Shown: in pieces, positions 1 to 6,751 of the stretch
Position numbering within the stretch: position 1 is the first letter of the stretch
How the letters are laid out: each line of letters opens with the position of its first letter
Source: RBG-16-68-12 sp035636595
GTDB lineage: Archaea > Thermoplasmatota > Thermoplasmata > RBG-16-68-12
Reading direction: 5' to 3'
Assembly: GCA_035636595.1 (NCBI GenBank)
Contig: DASPYU010000020.1
Coordinates: 62,001 to 126,000, forward strand
DNA length: 64,000 nt
Position numbers and translations under genes: made by a program
Notes under the pieces: generated by a model
Told to the model about the DNA's origin: nothing
Databases searched by the model: none
The model's input: the letters and a program-made list of their open reading frames with translations, nothing else

Positions 1-163
1 TCAGAGCCTCGTCGATGTTCACGCCTTCCAGCGCGGCGGTCAGGGCCTTCACGCGGGTCTCATCGACCTTCACGCCGGCCGCCGTGAGGACCTTCTTCAG
101 GTTCTCCTCGTTCACCGGCTTCCCGGCCGCATGCAGGACCAACGCCCCATACACATATTCCAT
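1..163 (-). CDS. rpl12: Ribosomal stalk protein P1 (L12), partial
   Basis: Archaeal acidic stalk protein P1, which dimerises on L10 and recruits translation factors to the ribosome. Only the first 54 codons are present; the 3' end runs off the window. The N-terminus MEYVYGALVLHAAGK and the following helical KKVLTAAGVKVDE stretch are typical of the dimerisation domain. The ATG at 163 is chosen because it opens this frame and follows a strong Shine-Dalgarno (GGAGGTGA, about 168-176). It lies directly downstream of L10, as in other archaea. Confidence 0.93.
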   Translation of the reverse strand, partial: MEYVYGALVLHAAGKPVNEENLKKVLTAAGVKVDETRVKALTAALEGVNIDEAL

Positions 164-167
164 TCAT

Positions 168-178
168 GTCACCTCCTT
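168..178 (-). promoter_or_regulatory. Shine-Dalgarno of the P1 gene
   Basis: Reads AAGGAGGTGAC on the minus strand, an almost perfect match to the 3' end of 16S rRNA, 4 nt before the P1 ATG. It marks P1 as an internal, leadered cistron of the stalk operon and decides between two overlapping ATGs (163 and 167). Confidence 0.75.
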
Positions 179-187
179 GTCCATGGA

Positions 188-1201
188 TCATCCGAACAAC
201 GCGCCCAGACCGGTCGCGGCCTCATCCTCCGAGACCTCCGGCTTCTCGTCGCGCTTCTGGTCGCGCTTCTCGTCTTTCTTGTCCTCCTTCTTCTCCGGTC
301 CCGGCGACGGCGACGTGTCCGCGGACAGGCGGGACCGCAGGTCCTCGTCGAGCGCGTCCGGCGCGCGGGACGCCAGCGCGAGCATCTCGGCCTGCGCCTT
401 CGCGAGGAGGAACTTCACGCTCTCGGGGGTCGGGTACTCCGATTCGATCGCGAGGCTCAGGGCCTGCGCGTGGGCCTTCGAGAGCAACGGTCGGATCGTC
501 TCCTCCGTCGGGTAGGCGATCGCCATCGCGAGGGCGAACGCCTGCGATCCGGCCTGGGCGATCTGGCCCCGGACGACCGCATCGTCGATCTCGAGCGCCT
601 CCCGCCGGAAGACCATCCCGTTCTCGTAGGCGCCGCGGAGGTCGAGCCCGACGACGAGCGGGAAGATCTCGAGGCGGGCGAGTTGCTGCGCGACGTCCCG
701 CGGAATCCGCTGCCCCGCCTTGACCATGAGCTTGTCTTGTTTGATCACGACCTTGCCCCGCTCGATCGCCGCCGGGACGCCGGCTTTCTGCAGCTCGCCG
801 ACCACGGGACCTGGCTTGAACGGCGTCTCGCCCGCTCGGACCCAGAGGTCCTCCGGCGCAACCTCGCCGCCACGAGCCGGGGCTCGCGTCTTCGTCGCCT
901 CCAGTTCCTTGAACAACCGGAACGGATTGATGTCCGCGGTGACGACCGCGGTCTGGCCCTCGATCGCCTCGCCGAGTTTCGTGAGGTCGGGCTTGTTGGC
1001 GCTCGCCTGGGCGAGCGCGAGCCTGAGCAGATTGTTCTTCGCAACGGTGATGGCCGCGCGCCCGGAGAGTTTCTTGCGGATCGACTGGAACTGCGGCGCG
1101 GGGATGCCCTGGATGTTCGCGATCCCGACGACGCGGGCGCTTGCGCACCGCGAGGCGAGGTCCTCGACGACCTGTTTCTTGTACGGAGCGACATGGGCCA
1201 T
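188..1201 (-). CDS. rpl10: Ribosomal protein L10 (P0), stalk base
   Basis: Stalk base protein that anchors L12/P1 dimers to 23S rRNA beside L11. The 337-residue length fits archaeal L10, which is longer than bacterial L10. The N-terminal rRNA-binding domain (about 1-100) and central insertion are present, followed by helical P1-binding segments. The protein ends in a Glu/Lys-rich linker and the conserved GLGALFG tail. ATG 1201 is preferred over the upstream in-frame GTG at 1210, because that GTG lies inside the GAGGTG ribosome-binding site. The start is 11 nt past the L1 stop, so the two are cotranscribed. Confidence 0.96.
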   Translation of the reverse strand: MAHVAPYKKQVVEDLASRCASARVVGIANIQGIPAPQFQSIRKKLSGRAAITVAKNNLLRLALAQASANKPDLTKLGEAIEGQTAVVTADINPFRLFKELEATKTRAPARGGEVAPEDLWVRAGETPFKPGPVVGELQKAGVPAAIERGKVVIKQDKLMVKAGQRIPRDVAQQLARLEIFPLVVGLDLRGAYENGMVFRREALEIDDAVVRGQIAQAGSQAFALAMAIAYPTEETIRPLLSKAHAQALSLAIESEYPTPESVKFLLAKAQAEMLALASRAPDALDEDLRSRLSADTSPSPGPEKKEDKKDEKRDQKRDEKPEVSEDEAATGLGALFG

Positions 1202-1211
1202 CGTCCGCACC

Positions 1212-1850
1212 TCAGAGGTATCTCACGGCGGGGCCCATCGTCGTCTTGACGTAGGCCGATTGAATGTTGAACCGTCCTCGCTCGAGCTTCCCCACGACTC
1301 GACGCATGAGCGCGTCGAGGTTCTCCGCGAGGTCCTCCGGTTGCATGTCGCGGGTCCCGATCGCCGCGTGGAACGTCCGCTTGTCGCGGCTCCGGACGCG
1401 AACCGTGTTGCGCATTGACGTGATGAGGTTCGTCGGATCCGCGGTGGGCGGGATGGGTCGAGGCATCTTGCCCCGCGGGCCCAGGACGACGCCGAGGCGC
1501 TTGCCGATGACGGGCATGAGCGGAGCCTCGGCGACGAAGAAGTCGTGCGACACCGCGAGGAGCCGGGCCTTTCGCTTGTCGCTGGCGTATTCCTCGATCT
1601 CCTGCGGTTGGATGACGAGGTCCGCGACGCTCCTCGCCTTCAGCGCGAGCTCGCCGGAGGCGAAGACACACACCCGAATCGGCTTACCGCGGCCGCGCGG
1701 AAGCACGACCTCCTCGTCTAACCGATTCTTCGGGACGGACAGGTCCACTTCGCGCAGATTCACCGCGACCTCCACCGACTCCTTGAACTCCCGCGGCTTC
1801 GCCGCTTCGAGGAGCTTCTTGATCGTTTCGACCGAATGCTTGTCCGCCAC
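1212..1850 (-). CDS. rpl1: Ribosomal protein L1
   Basis: L1 of the large subunit, which forms the mobile stalk at the E site; in archaea it can also repress its own mRNA. The 212 residues are normal. The alpha/beta core with FVAEAPLMPVIGKRLG and LGPRGKMPRP is diagnostic. The start is a GTG (MADKHSVE reading). Unusually, L1 begins its own transcription unit here: its TATA-like box overlaps the stop codon of the acetamidase-like gene and a leader of about 50 nt precedes it. In most archaea it follows L11 directly. Confidence 0.96.
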   Translation of the reverse strand: MADKHSVETIKKLLEAAKPREFKESVEVAVNLREVDLSVPKNRLDEEVVLPRGRGKPIRVCVFASGELALKARSVADLVIQPQEIEEYASDKRKARLLAVSHDFFVAEAPLMPVIGKRLGVVLGPRGKMPRPIPPTADPTNLITSMRNTVRVRSRDKRTFHAAIGTRDMQPEDLAENLDALMRRVVGKLERGRFNIQSAYVKTTMGPAVRYL

Positions 1851-1858
1851 GGGAGATC

Positions 1859-1896
1859 GCCTCCTGCAGTACGTGCGGCAACGAGGCCTCCTGCAG
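1859..1896 (-). repeat. 11-bp direct repeat in the L1 mRNA leader
   Basis: CTGCAGGAGGC (minus-strand sense) occurs at 1886-1896 and again at 1859-1869, a 27-nt period, between the L1 promoter and its GTG. Each copy contains GGAGG. The copy nearer the gene also precedes a GGAG/CTCC mini-hairpin (about 1851-1864) next to the start codon. Two SD-like copies and local pairing in a ribosomal-protein leader could be an L1 or ribosome-binding control site; that role is inference. Confidence 0.5.
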
Positions 1897-1922
1897 GGAG
1901 AGGGCGACGAAATGGAGAGGCC

Positions 1923-1930
1923 CTAATAAG
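1923..1930 (-). promoter_or_regulatory. TATA-like box for the L1-L10-P1 unit
   Basis: CTTATTAG on the minus strand, overlapping the TAG stop of the acetamidase-like gene. Expected transcription start is near 1900, giving a leader of about 50 nt before the L1 GTG at 1850. Confidence 0.45.
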
Positions 1931-2855
1931 GCTTTGCGGGCTCACGGGCCGCGCGCGCTCGGCGAATGGGCGACCGCTTCAACAAGGACTTCGGCACGAC
2001 GAGCTTCGCGGTGCGCCAAGGGTCGACGTCCTGGCTGATGCGGAGGTCGCACGCGATGCTCGCGAGCATGTACGCATCCTTCCACGCGAGACCCGTTCCG
2101 CGGACGAGGAGCTCGACGCCATCGCGGGTCGCAATCGTGGCGGCCTCGTCCAGCGTCGGGGCACTCGCGACCGCGATCCACGCGTCGCGCGTCTCGACGA
2201 TCGGCCGCTTCAGCGCGGCGCCACGGACCGCATCGAGGCGCACCCGCACGGTCCCCGCAATCTCGACTCCGGTCACGCAGACTTCGCCATCGGCCATGAG
2301 CGCGTGGATGTCCCCCATCGCGAGTTGCGCGCCGGGCTGGAAGATGGGGAGGTAGACTGCGTTGCCTCGAGAGATCTCCTTCGTGTCCAGGTTGCCGCCA
2401 TGGTCTCCCGGGTAGAACGTGGTCCAAGACTTCTCCGCGGGCGCGACGCCGATCGTCCCGACGTGCGGATGGATCGGCAGGCGAATCGACCTGGAGAAGA
2501 CGGCCATCCCGTTCCGGATCGGGATCATCTTCGTCGCCGGTCCGTCCACGTCCGCGCCGAGCACCCCAACCTTCGGCGCGATGGACTGGAATCCGACGTC
2601 GGCCACCCGGATGTCGCGGATCTGCACCCGCAGCGCATCGCCGGGTTGTGACCCCCGGATCGCGACGGGCCCCGTGGCGCCGTTCACGCGCTCGAAGTCG
2701 AGGGAGGCAAGCGTGTCCTTTTCCGAGCGAATCTGGCCTCCGCATGCATCCTCGCAGACAAACTCGACCGTTTCCCCCGACCGAACGGATTTCACGGGCG
2801 CGAGATCCGGGCGGAACGCGTAGATGACGCCGTCTTCGAAACGAATCCGCTGCAC
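1923..2855 (-). CDS. Acetamidase/formamidase-family amidohydrolase
   Basis: Member of the FmdA/AmdA family, which hydrolyses small amides (formamide, acetamide) to ammonia and the acid. The family hallmarks are seen: the early ETVEFVCEDACGGQI region, PGDALRVQI, the mid-protein IHPHVGTIGVAP, and the FYPGDHGGNLD and MGDIHALMADGEV motifs with conserved His and Asp. From the GTG at 2855 it has 310 residues, normal for the family. An earlier ATG at 3026 would add a low-complexity Pro/Arg leader and run through the divergent promoter, so it is rejected. It diverges from a TrmB regulator and sits inside the L11/L1 operon. The true substrate is unknown. Confidence 0.85.
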   Translation of the reverse strand: MQRIRFEDGVIYAFRPDLAPVKSVRSGETVEFVCEDACGGQIRSEKDTLASLDFERVNGATGPVAIRGSQPGDALRVQIRDIRVADVGFQSIAPKVGVLGADVDGPATKMIPIRNGMAVFSRSIRLPIHPHVGTIGVAPAEKSWTTFYPGDHGGNLDTKEISRGNAVYLPIFQPGAQLAMGDIHALMADGEVCVTGVEIAGTVRVRLDAVRGAALKRPIVETRDAWIAVASAPTLDEAATIATRDGVELLVRGTGLAWKDAYMLASIACDLRISQDVDPWRTAKLVVPKSLLKRSPIRRARAAREPAKPY

Positions 2856-2886
2856 GAAGGAGCCCGTTCGCGGAAGGGCTTCCCCT

Positions 2887-2899
2887 GCATAAGCGTTCG
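2887..2899 (-). promoter_or_regulatory. BRE/TATA box of the acetamidase-like gene
   Basis: Minus-strand CGAACGCTTATGC. Its first nine bases are identical to those of the TrmB promoter on the other strand at 2954-2962. A start near 2866 would give a leader of roughly 11 nt before GTG 2855. Confidence 0.5.
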
Positions 2900-2928
2900 A
2901 CGATGGAGCAGAAGCCGCCTGTCGAGGA

Positions 2929-2949
2929 TTATCAGCGCGGGGATGATAA
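2929..2949. promoter_or_regulatory. 21-bp palindromic operator TTATCA-N9-TGATAA (copy 1)
   Basis: A perfect inverted repeat with 6-nt arms and a 9-nt spacer, placed between the two divergent promoters of the acetamidase-like gene and the TrmB-family gene. It ends 11 nt before the TrmB TATA-like box. The same arms and spacing recur at 21208-21228. The dyad form suggests binding of a dimeric helix-turn-helix regulator. Confidence 0.7.
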
Positions 2950-2953
2950 CGCG

Positions 2954-2967
2954 CGAACGCTTTAGTA
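2954..2967 (+). promoter_or_regulatory. BRE/TATA box of the TrmB-family gene
   Basis: CGAACGCTTTAGTA, about 26 nt upstream of the ATG at 2990 measured from the box centre, so the mRNA is probably leaderless. Confidence 0.5.
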
Positions 2968-2989
2968 TCGGCCCCGCGTAGCCGGGTCG

Positions 2990-3802
2990 ATGCGGGAGGA
3001 GGAGGTGGCCCGAGCGCTCGAGACACTCGGGCTCACCGGAAAAGAAGCGACCGCGTACCAAGGCCTTCTTCGGTCCGGCGTCGCGACCGCACAGCAGGTG
3101 AGCGCCCTGCTCGGCGTCCAATATCCCGCCGTATATCGCATCCTGCAATCGCTCCAGACGAAAGGCTGGATCGAGGTGTCCCAAGAGCGGCCGAACCGCT
3201 ACCGCGCGCGGGCTCCTCGGATCGTCGCGGAGGAAGCCCGACAGGCGCGCGGGGACGACCTCATCGCCGCCGCGGAAGTCGTCGGGGACCTGAAGGAAAC
3301 CGGTCCCGCCAAGGGCCGCGGTCCGGACACCGACCTCTGGATCTACAAAGGAGCCGAACCGATCGGCCGCAAGTTGCGCGAGGTCATCCTGGCGAGCGAC
3401 AATCAGATCCTGTGCGTCAGCCCGTTCCCCGTCGCGCCCGAAGTCCTGCACCTGCTCGTCGACGCCCTCAATCGTTCGCGGCGGCTCGTTCGCATCGTCC
3501 TGAACGAAGGAAATCGAGGGGACCTGACGGACGTCAGTGGCCTCCTCGCGCGGAACATGCGCGTCCAGTTTCACTTCCCGTCGCGGCCTCTCCCGGCGAC
3601 GCGGCTGGCGCACACCTACGTCTTCCCGAGCGACCGCGAGGTGTTCATCCTGAACTCTTTCTACCGAGATGGGGAGTTCGTCGTGGACAAGCTCCAGGGC
3701 CTCTGGATCGGAGACATGGACTTCGTTCGCGTGCAGCTCGAGGCGATGCTCCTGGATCTCGCCGAGCCGAGGGAGCGCAAGGCGATGCCCAAAGCGGCGT
3801 AG
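2990..3802 (+). CDS. TrmB-family transcriptional regulator
   Basis: Archaeal TrmB-type regulator. Residues about 1-75 form the winged-helix domain (LTGKEATAYQGLLRSG, then YPAVYRILQSLQTKGWIEV); residues about 110-260 form the phospholipase-D-like sensor domain (WIYKGAEPIGRKL, CVSPFPVAPEVL). The 270-residue length fits TrmB proteins that lack the large sugar-binding extension. It is transcribed away from the acetamidase-like gene, so control of that gene is a reasonable inference. The operator at 2929-2949 makes it the first candidate for binding that palindrome, including the copy near hemA. The ligand is unknown. Confidence 0.88.
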   Translation: MREEEVARALETLGLTGKEATAYQGLLRSGVATAQQVSALLGVQYPAVYRILQSLQTKGWIEVSQERPNRYRARAPRIVAEEARQARGDDLIAAAEVVGDLKETGPAKGRGPDTDLWIYKGAEPIGRKLREVILASDNQILCVSPFPVAPEVLHLLVDALNRSRRLVRIVLNEGNRGDLTDVSGLLARNMRVQFHFPSRPLPATRLAHTYVFPSDREVFILNSFYRDGEFVVDKLQGLWIGDMDFVRVQLEAMLLDLAEPRERKAMPKAA

Positions 3803-3825
3803 AATCCGCGCTTCGTACCCGACCT

Positions 3826-4305
3826 CTATCCGGGGAGCTGTCGATCGTATTTTCCCGACTGGACTTCCTTCGAAAGCTCCTTCGCGGGCTTCCCTTCGAC
3901 GGTCACGCCCATGGACACGCAGGTGCCGATGACCTCGAGCACGCGGGCCTTGAGGGATCGTCCTTGCATCGCGTCCACTTTCATGTTCGCGACCTTGATT
4001 GCCTGCGCGAGGGACAGGTTCCCGACGCGCGTCTTGCCGGCGTCACCGGACCCCTTCTCGATCTTCAGCTCTTTCGTGATGAGCGCGGACGTCGGCGGGG
4101 TCCCGACCTCGATCGAGAACGCCTTCGTCTTCGGGTCCACCGTGAGGGAGACGGGGACTTTCATCCCTTCGAAGTTCTTCGTCTTCTCGTTGATCGCTTT
4201 GATGATCTCCACGATGTTCACGCCGAGCGGTCCCAGTGCGGGTCCCAGCGGAGGGCCGGGGGTGGCCTTGCCGCCGTCGACCAGGACGTTGAGTTTCTCC
4301 GCCAT
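3826..4305 (-). CDS. rpl11: Ribosomal protein L11
   Basis: L11 of the GTPase-associated centre. The N-terminal domain has the Pro-rich GGKATPGPPLGPALGPLG stretch (residues about 10-27) and the C-terminal rRNA-binding domain has VIGTCVSMGVTVEGKPAKE. 159 residues is typical for archaea. A strong SD (GGAGAGGTGA) precedes ATG 4305, 3 nt after the Spt5 stop. Downstream the expected rpl1 is displaced by the TrmB/acetamidase pair. Confidence 0.96.
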   Translation of the reverse strand: MAEKLNVLVDGGKATPGPPLGPALGPLGVNIVEIIKAINEKTKNFEGMKVPVSLTVDPKTKAFSIEVGTPPTSALITKELKIEKGSGDAGKTRVGNLSLAQAIKVANMKVDAMQGRSLKARVLEVIGTCVSMGVTVEGKPAKELSKEVQSGKYDRQLPG

Positions 4306-4308
4306 GCC

Positions 4309-5235
4309 TCACCTCTCCTCTTCTTTCTGCAGCACGCGGACGCTGTCGCCGCGCACGGTGACGGGGATGCGGACCATCGCCTCGAACAGCTCCACCGTGA
4401 TCTCCTCCTTCGTCTCGTCGATCTTCATGACCCGAGCTTTCTCGCCTTTGAAGGGTCCGGCGACGAGCTCGATGATGTCGCCCTCCATGATCCCGCTGAC
4501 GATCGGCTTGGGCGTGAGATAGGCTTCGATCTCGGTGAATGCGATGCCCGTCGACTCGCCCTCCCCCTTGACCACGCCGCGCGCACGACGCAGGCCGCGG
4601 ACGACTTCCTCGAGCCGGTCCGGGTTCATCGACTCGACGTACACGTAGCCGCGGAAGTTCGCGGGCACGAGGATCGAGAACACGCCGACGTCCTTCGCCT
4701 TCGCCCGCGCGAAGATCGCGTCCGCGACCGCGCGCTCGTGGCCGATCGACGACTTGACCGCGAGAATCGCCTGTCGCGCGCTGAAGCTCAAGGTCTTCGC
4801 GTCGAACGCCCCGGGGTCCCCTTTCGAGATCGCGTTCACGACGACGTTCAGGCGGTCCCCGTACCGGGCGCCTTTCGGACACGTGACGGTGAGGGTGATC
4901 TCCCTCTGCCCGTCCGCGATGAGCATGAACTCCTTCTCCGTGATCTTCGTGTAGGTGACGTCCCAGGCCTTCTCCTCGACCCCCAACAGCTTCACCGTCC
5001 ACTCGGGCGGCTCCGGGAGTTCGGAGTTGTACACGAGGTCGATCTTGAGCCGGATCGTGTCGTCCTCCGTGCCCGAGTTCGTCACGAGGACGTCGTATTC
5101 CTTCGTCTGGCCGGCCGTGAGCGTGACTTTCTCCTCTTTCAGATCGAGCTTCACGCCGAAGTGGCCGACGACCGGGGGCTCGGGCTTGGCCTCGGCCCGC
5201 GGCTCGCGCTTCGAGAGATCATCGAGCAGGCCCAT
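4309..5235 (-). CDS. spt5: Transcription elongation factor Spt5 with an extra N-terminal domain
   Basis: Spt5/NusG bridges the RNA polymerase clamp. The canonical parts are C-terminal: an NGN domain (about 158-240, with ILAVKSSIGHERAVADAI and NFRGYVYVE) and a KOW domain (about 250-305, with GDIIELVAGPFKGEKARV). Archaeal Spt5 is usually near 150 residues; this one has 308. The first 155 residues are beta-rich and resemble CARDB or NEW3-type Ig-like repeats (LTAGQTKEYDVLVTNSGTEDD, ITLTVTCPKGARYGDRLNVVV). There is no signal peptide. Gene order secE-spt5-rpl11 is the conserved archaeal one. The extension's function is unknown. Confidence 0.9.
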   Translation of the reverse strand: MGLLDDLSKREPRAEAKPEPPVVGHFGVKLDLKEEKVTLTAGQTKEYDVLVTNSGTEDDTIRLKIDLVYNSELPEPPEWTVKLLGVEEKAWDVTYTKITEKEFMLIADGQREITLTVTCPKGARYGDRLNVVVNAISKGDPGAFDAKTLSFSARQAILAVKSSIGHERAVADAIFARAKAKDVGVFSILVPANFRGYVYVESMNPDRLEEVVRGLRRARGVVKGEGESTGIAFTEIEAYLTPKPIVSGIMEGDIIELVAGPFKGEKARVMKIDETKEEITVELFEAMVRIPVTVRGDSVRVLQKEEER

Positions 5236-5236
5236 G

Positions 5237-5491
5237 TCACCGGAACCCCACGAAACCGAAGAGCCCGTGGATCACACCCGGGCCGTAGCGCATGATCAGG
5301 TAGATTGCGAATCCGAGGGCCCCAATCGCGGCAATCCCTAGGCCGGTGATGAGGACGACCTTCGAGTACTCGTCCGACGTCGGCTTGCGGGCCATCTTCA
5401 GCACCCGGCCGTATTTGCCCTTGCCGAGGCGCTTCATCCGCTCCTCGATCCGACGTTGGACTTCCCAGCTCTTGTCGACGATATCCGCCAT
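5237..5491 (-). CDS. secE: Preprotein translocase subunit SecE (Sec61 gamma)
   Basis: Small membrane subunit clamping SecY in the translocon. It has an amphipathic cytosolic helix (about 5-40, with WEVQRRIEERMKRLGKG) followed by the conserved P-S/T-x-x-E/D-Y motif (KPTSDEYSKV). A single membrane segment follows (about 48-72), then a short tail. 84 residues from ATG 5491. An in-frame GTG at 5500 overlaps the ftsZ stop as GTGA and is a possible alternative start. The operon position between ftsZ and spt5 is conserved in archaea. Confidence 0.92.
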   Translation of the reverse strand: MADIVDKSWEVQRRIEERMKRLGKGKYGRVLKMARKPTSDEYSKVVLITGLGIAAIGALGFAIYLIMRYGPGVIHGLFGFVGFR

Positions 5492-5496
5492 GATCG

Positions 5497-6606
5497 TCAC
5501 CGCACGATGTCGACGCCCGCGTAGGGCGCCCGCAGGTGTTCGCCCGGTCCCAGGATCTGTTTCGACTTGACGCCGGTCAGGATGAGCATGACGCGCAGCT
5601 TGTGCTCGAGGGTCGGGTCGACGGCGGCCCCCCAGATGATCCGGGCGTTCGGGGCGATCCGGCCCTGGACGATCTCCGCGACCTTCTCCGCTTCGGCGAC
5701 GGACATGTCGTTGCCGCCCGTGACGTTCACGAGGGCGCCGGTCGCATGACTGATGTCGACGTCGATCAGGGGCGAGTTGATCGCTTCCTCGATCGCCTCC
5801 TCGGAGCGGTTGTCTCGGTCGCTCTCTCCGAGTCCGATCATCGCCACGCCGCCTCCCTTCATGATCGTCTTGATGTCGTTGAAGTCGAGGTTCACCAGGC
5901 CCGGCTTCGTGATGACTTCCGTGATGCCCTTGATCGCCCGCATCAACACGTCGTCCGCGACCCTGAAGGCCGCATTCAGCGCAAGACGCGGGACGAGTTC
6001 AAGCAGTTTGTCGTTCGGGATCACGACGACCGTGTCCGCGAAGTTCCGCAGCTTCTCGAGGCCGAACTCCGCGTTCTCCGCCCGGATCGCGCCCTCGGCC
6101 CGGAAGGGGAAGGTGCAGATGGCGATCGTGAGGGCGCCCGCCTCCTTCGCGAGCTGCGCGACAACCGGTGCGCCGCCGGTCCCCGTGCCGCCGCCGAGGC
6201 CGCACGTGATGAAGATCATGTCCGCGCCCTGGACGACGGACCGGAGCTCGTCCGCGGCTTCCCGGGCGGACTCTTCGCCGACCTGAGGCAGGGCGCCGGC
6301 GCCGAGGCCGCGGGTCACCCGGCGGCCCAGGAGGAGCTTGTGCGGCGAGCGGATCGTCAGGAGATGCTGGGCGTCCGTGTTGGCCGCGAAGAGTTCCGCG
6401 CCGACGATCCCAGACTCGACGAGGCGGTCGATCGTGTTGCATCCTCCGCCGCCGATTCCGAGAATCTTGATGTTCGTGCGAAGGCTCGCAAGAATGCGCT
6501 CGAGTTCCGCGTCCTCGGCGCCCATGCCAATCGACTGCGTCGGAGACTCGGGAACCCGAGGCTCCGCTCCGGAGCGGGTCACGATTTCTCGGACAATCGA
6601 ATCCAT
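5497..6606 (-). CDS. ftsZ: Cell division protein FtsZ, paralogue A
   Basis: Tubulin-like GTPase that polymerises at mid-cell. It has the N-terminal nucleotide fold with GIGGGGCNTI (50-59), the tubulin signature GLGGGTGTG (136-144), and the T7 loop NLDFNDIKTIM with its catalytic Asp, followed by the C-terminal activation domain. It has 369 residues with a short tail. It heads the secE-spt5-L11 unit. A close paralogue lies upstream in the same direction (6752-7846). SD GGTGA lies 4-5 nt before the ATG. Confidence 0.96.
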   Translation of the reverse strand: MDSIVREIVTRSGAEPRVPESPTQSIGMGAEDAELERILASLRTNIKILGIGGGGCNTIDRLVESGIVGAELFAANTDAQHLLTIRSPHKLLLGRRVTRGLGAGALPQVGEESAREAADELRSVVQGADMIFITCGLGGGTGTGGAPVVAQLAKEAGALTIAICTFPFRAEGAIRAENAEFGLEKLRNFADTVVVIPNDKLLELVPRLALNAAFRVADDVLMRAIKGITEVITKPGLVNLDFNDIKTIMKGGGVAMIGLGESDRDNRSEEAIEEAINSPLIDVDISHATGALVNVTGGNDMSVAEAEKVAEIVQGRIAPNARIIWGAAVDPTLEHKLRVMLILTGVKSKQILGPGEHLRAPYAGVDIVR

Positions 6607-6640
6607 GATTCACCCTTCCCGGGGCGTTAGCCTCCCGGCT

Positions 6641-6660
6641 GAGGAGTAATTTCGCTCCTC
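6641..6660 (-). promoter_or_regulatory. Hairpin in the ftsZ (paralogue A) leader
   Basis: GAGGAG-N8-CTCCTC, a perfect 6-bp inverted repeat at the predicted 5' end of the ftsZ mRNA. The 3' copy is SD-like on neither strand, so it may be a 5' stabilising hairpin or a protein site; function unknown. Confidence 0.35.
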
Positions 6661-6675
6661 GCGTAAGAGCGTGCC

Positions 6676-6685
6676 GGTTATAAGC
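6676..6685 (-). promoter_or_regulatory. TATA box of the ftsZ-secE-spt5-L11 unit
   Basis: GCTTATAACC on the minus strand. The predicted start is near 6655, leaving a leader of about 50 nt with an SD. Confidence 0.55.
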
Positions 6686-6751
6686 GTTACGAGGCTCGAG
6701 AGGCTTCGCCGGGGTTGCAGCGCCATCGAACGTGAATCCGAATCCCGCGTT

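Noticed and set aside
131..1249. Long plus-strand open frames over L10 and L1
   Set aside because: High-GC antisense shadows. The minus-strand frames encode clear ribosomal proteins with SD sites.
2856..3026. N-terminal extension of the acetamidase-like gene to ATG 3026
   Set aside because: Adds a Pro/Arg-rich leader without family homology and covers the divergent promoter and operator.
3412..5295. 627-codon plus-strand open frame over L11, Spt5 and SecE
   Set aside because: Arg/Asp/Leu-rich antisense composition with no known domain; the minus-strand genes are unambiguous.
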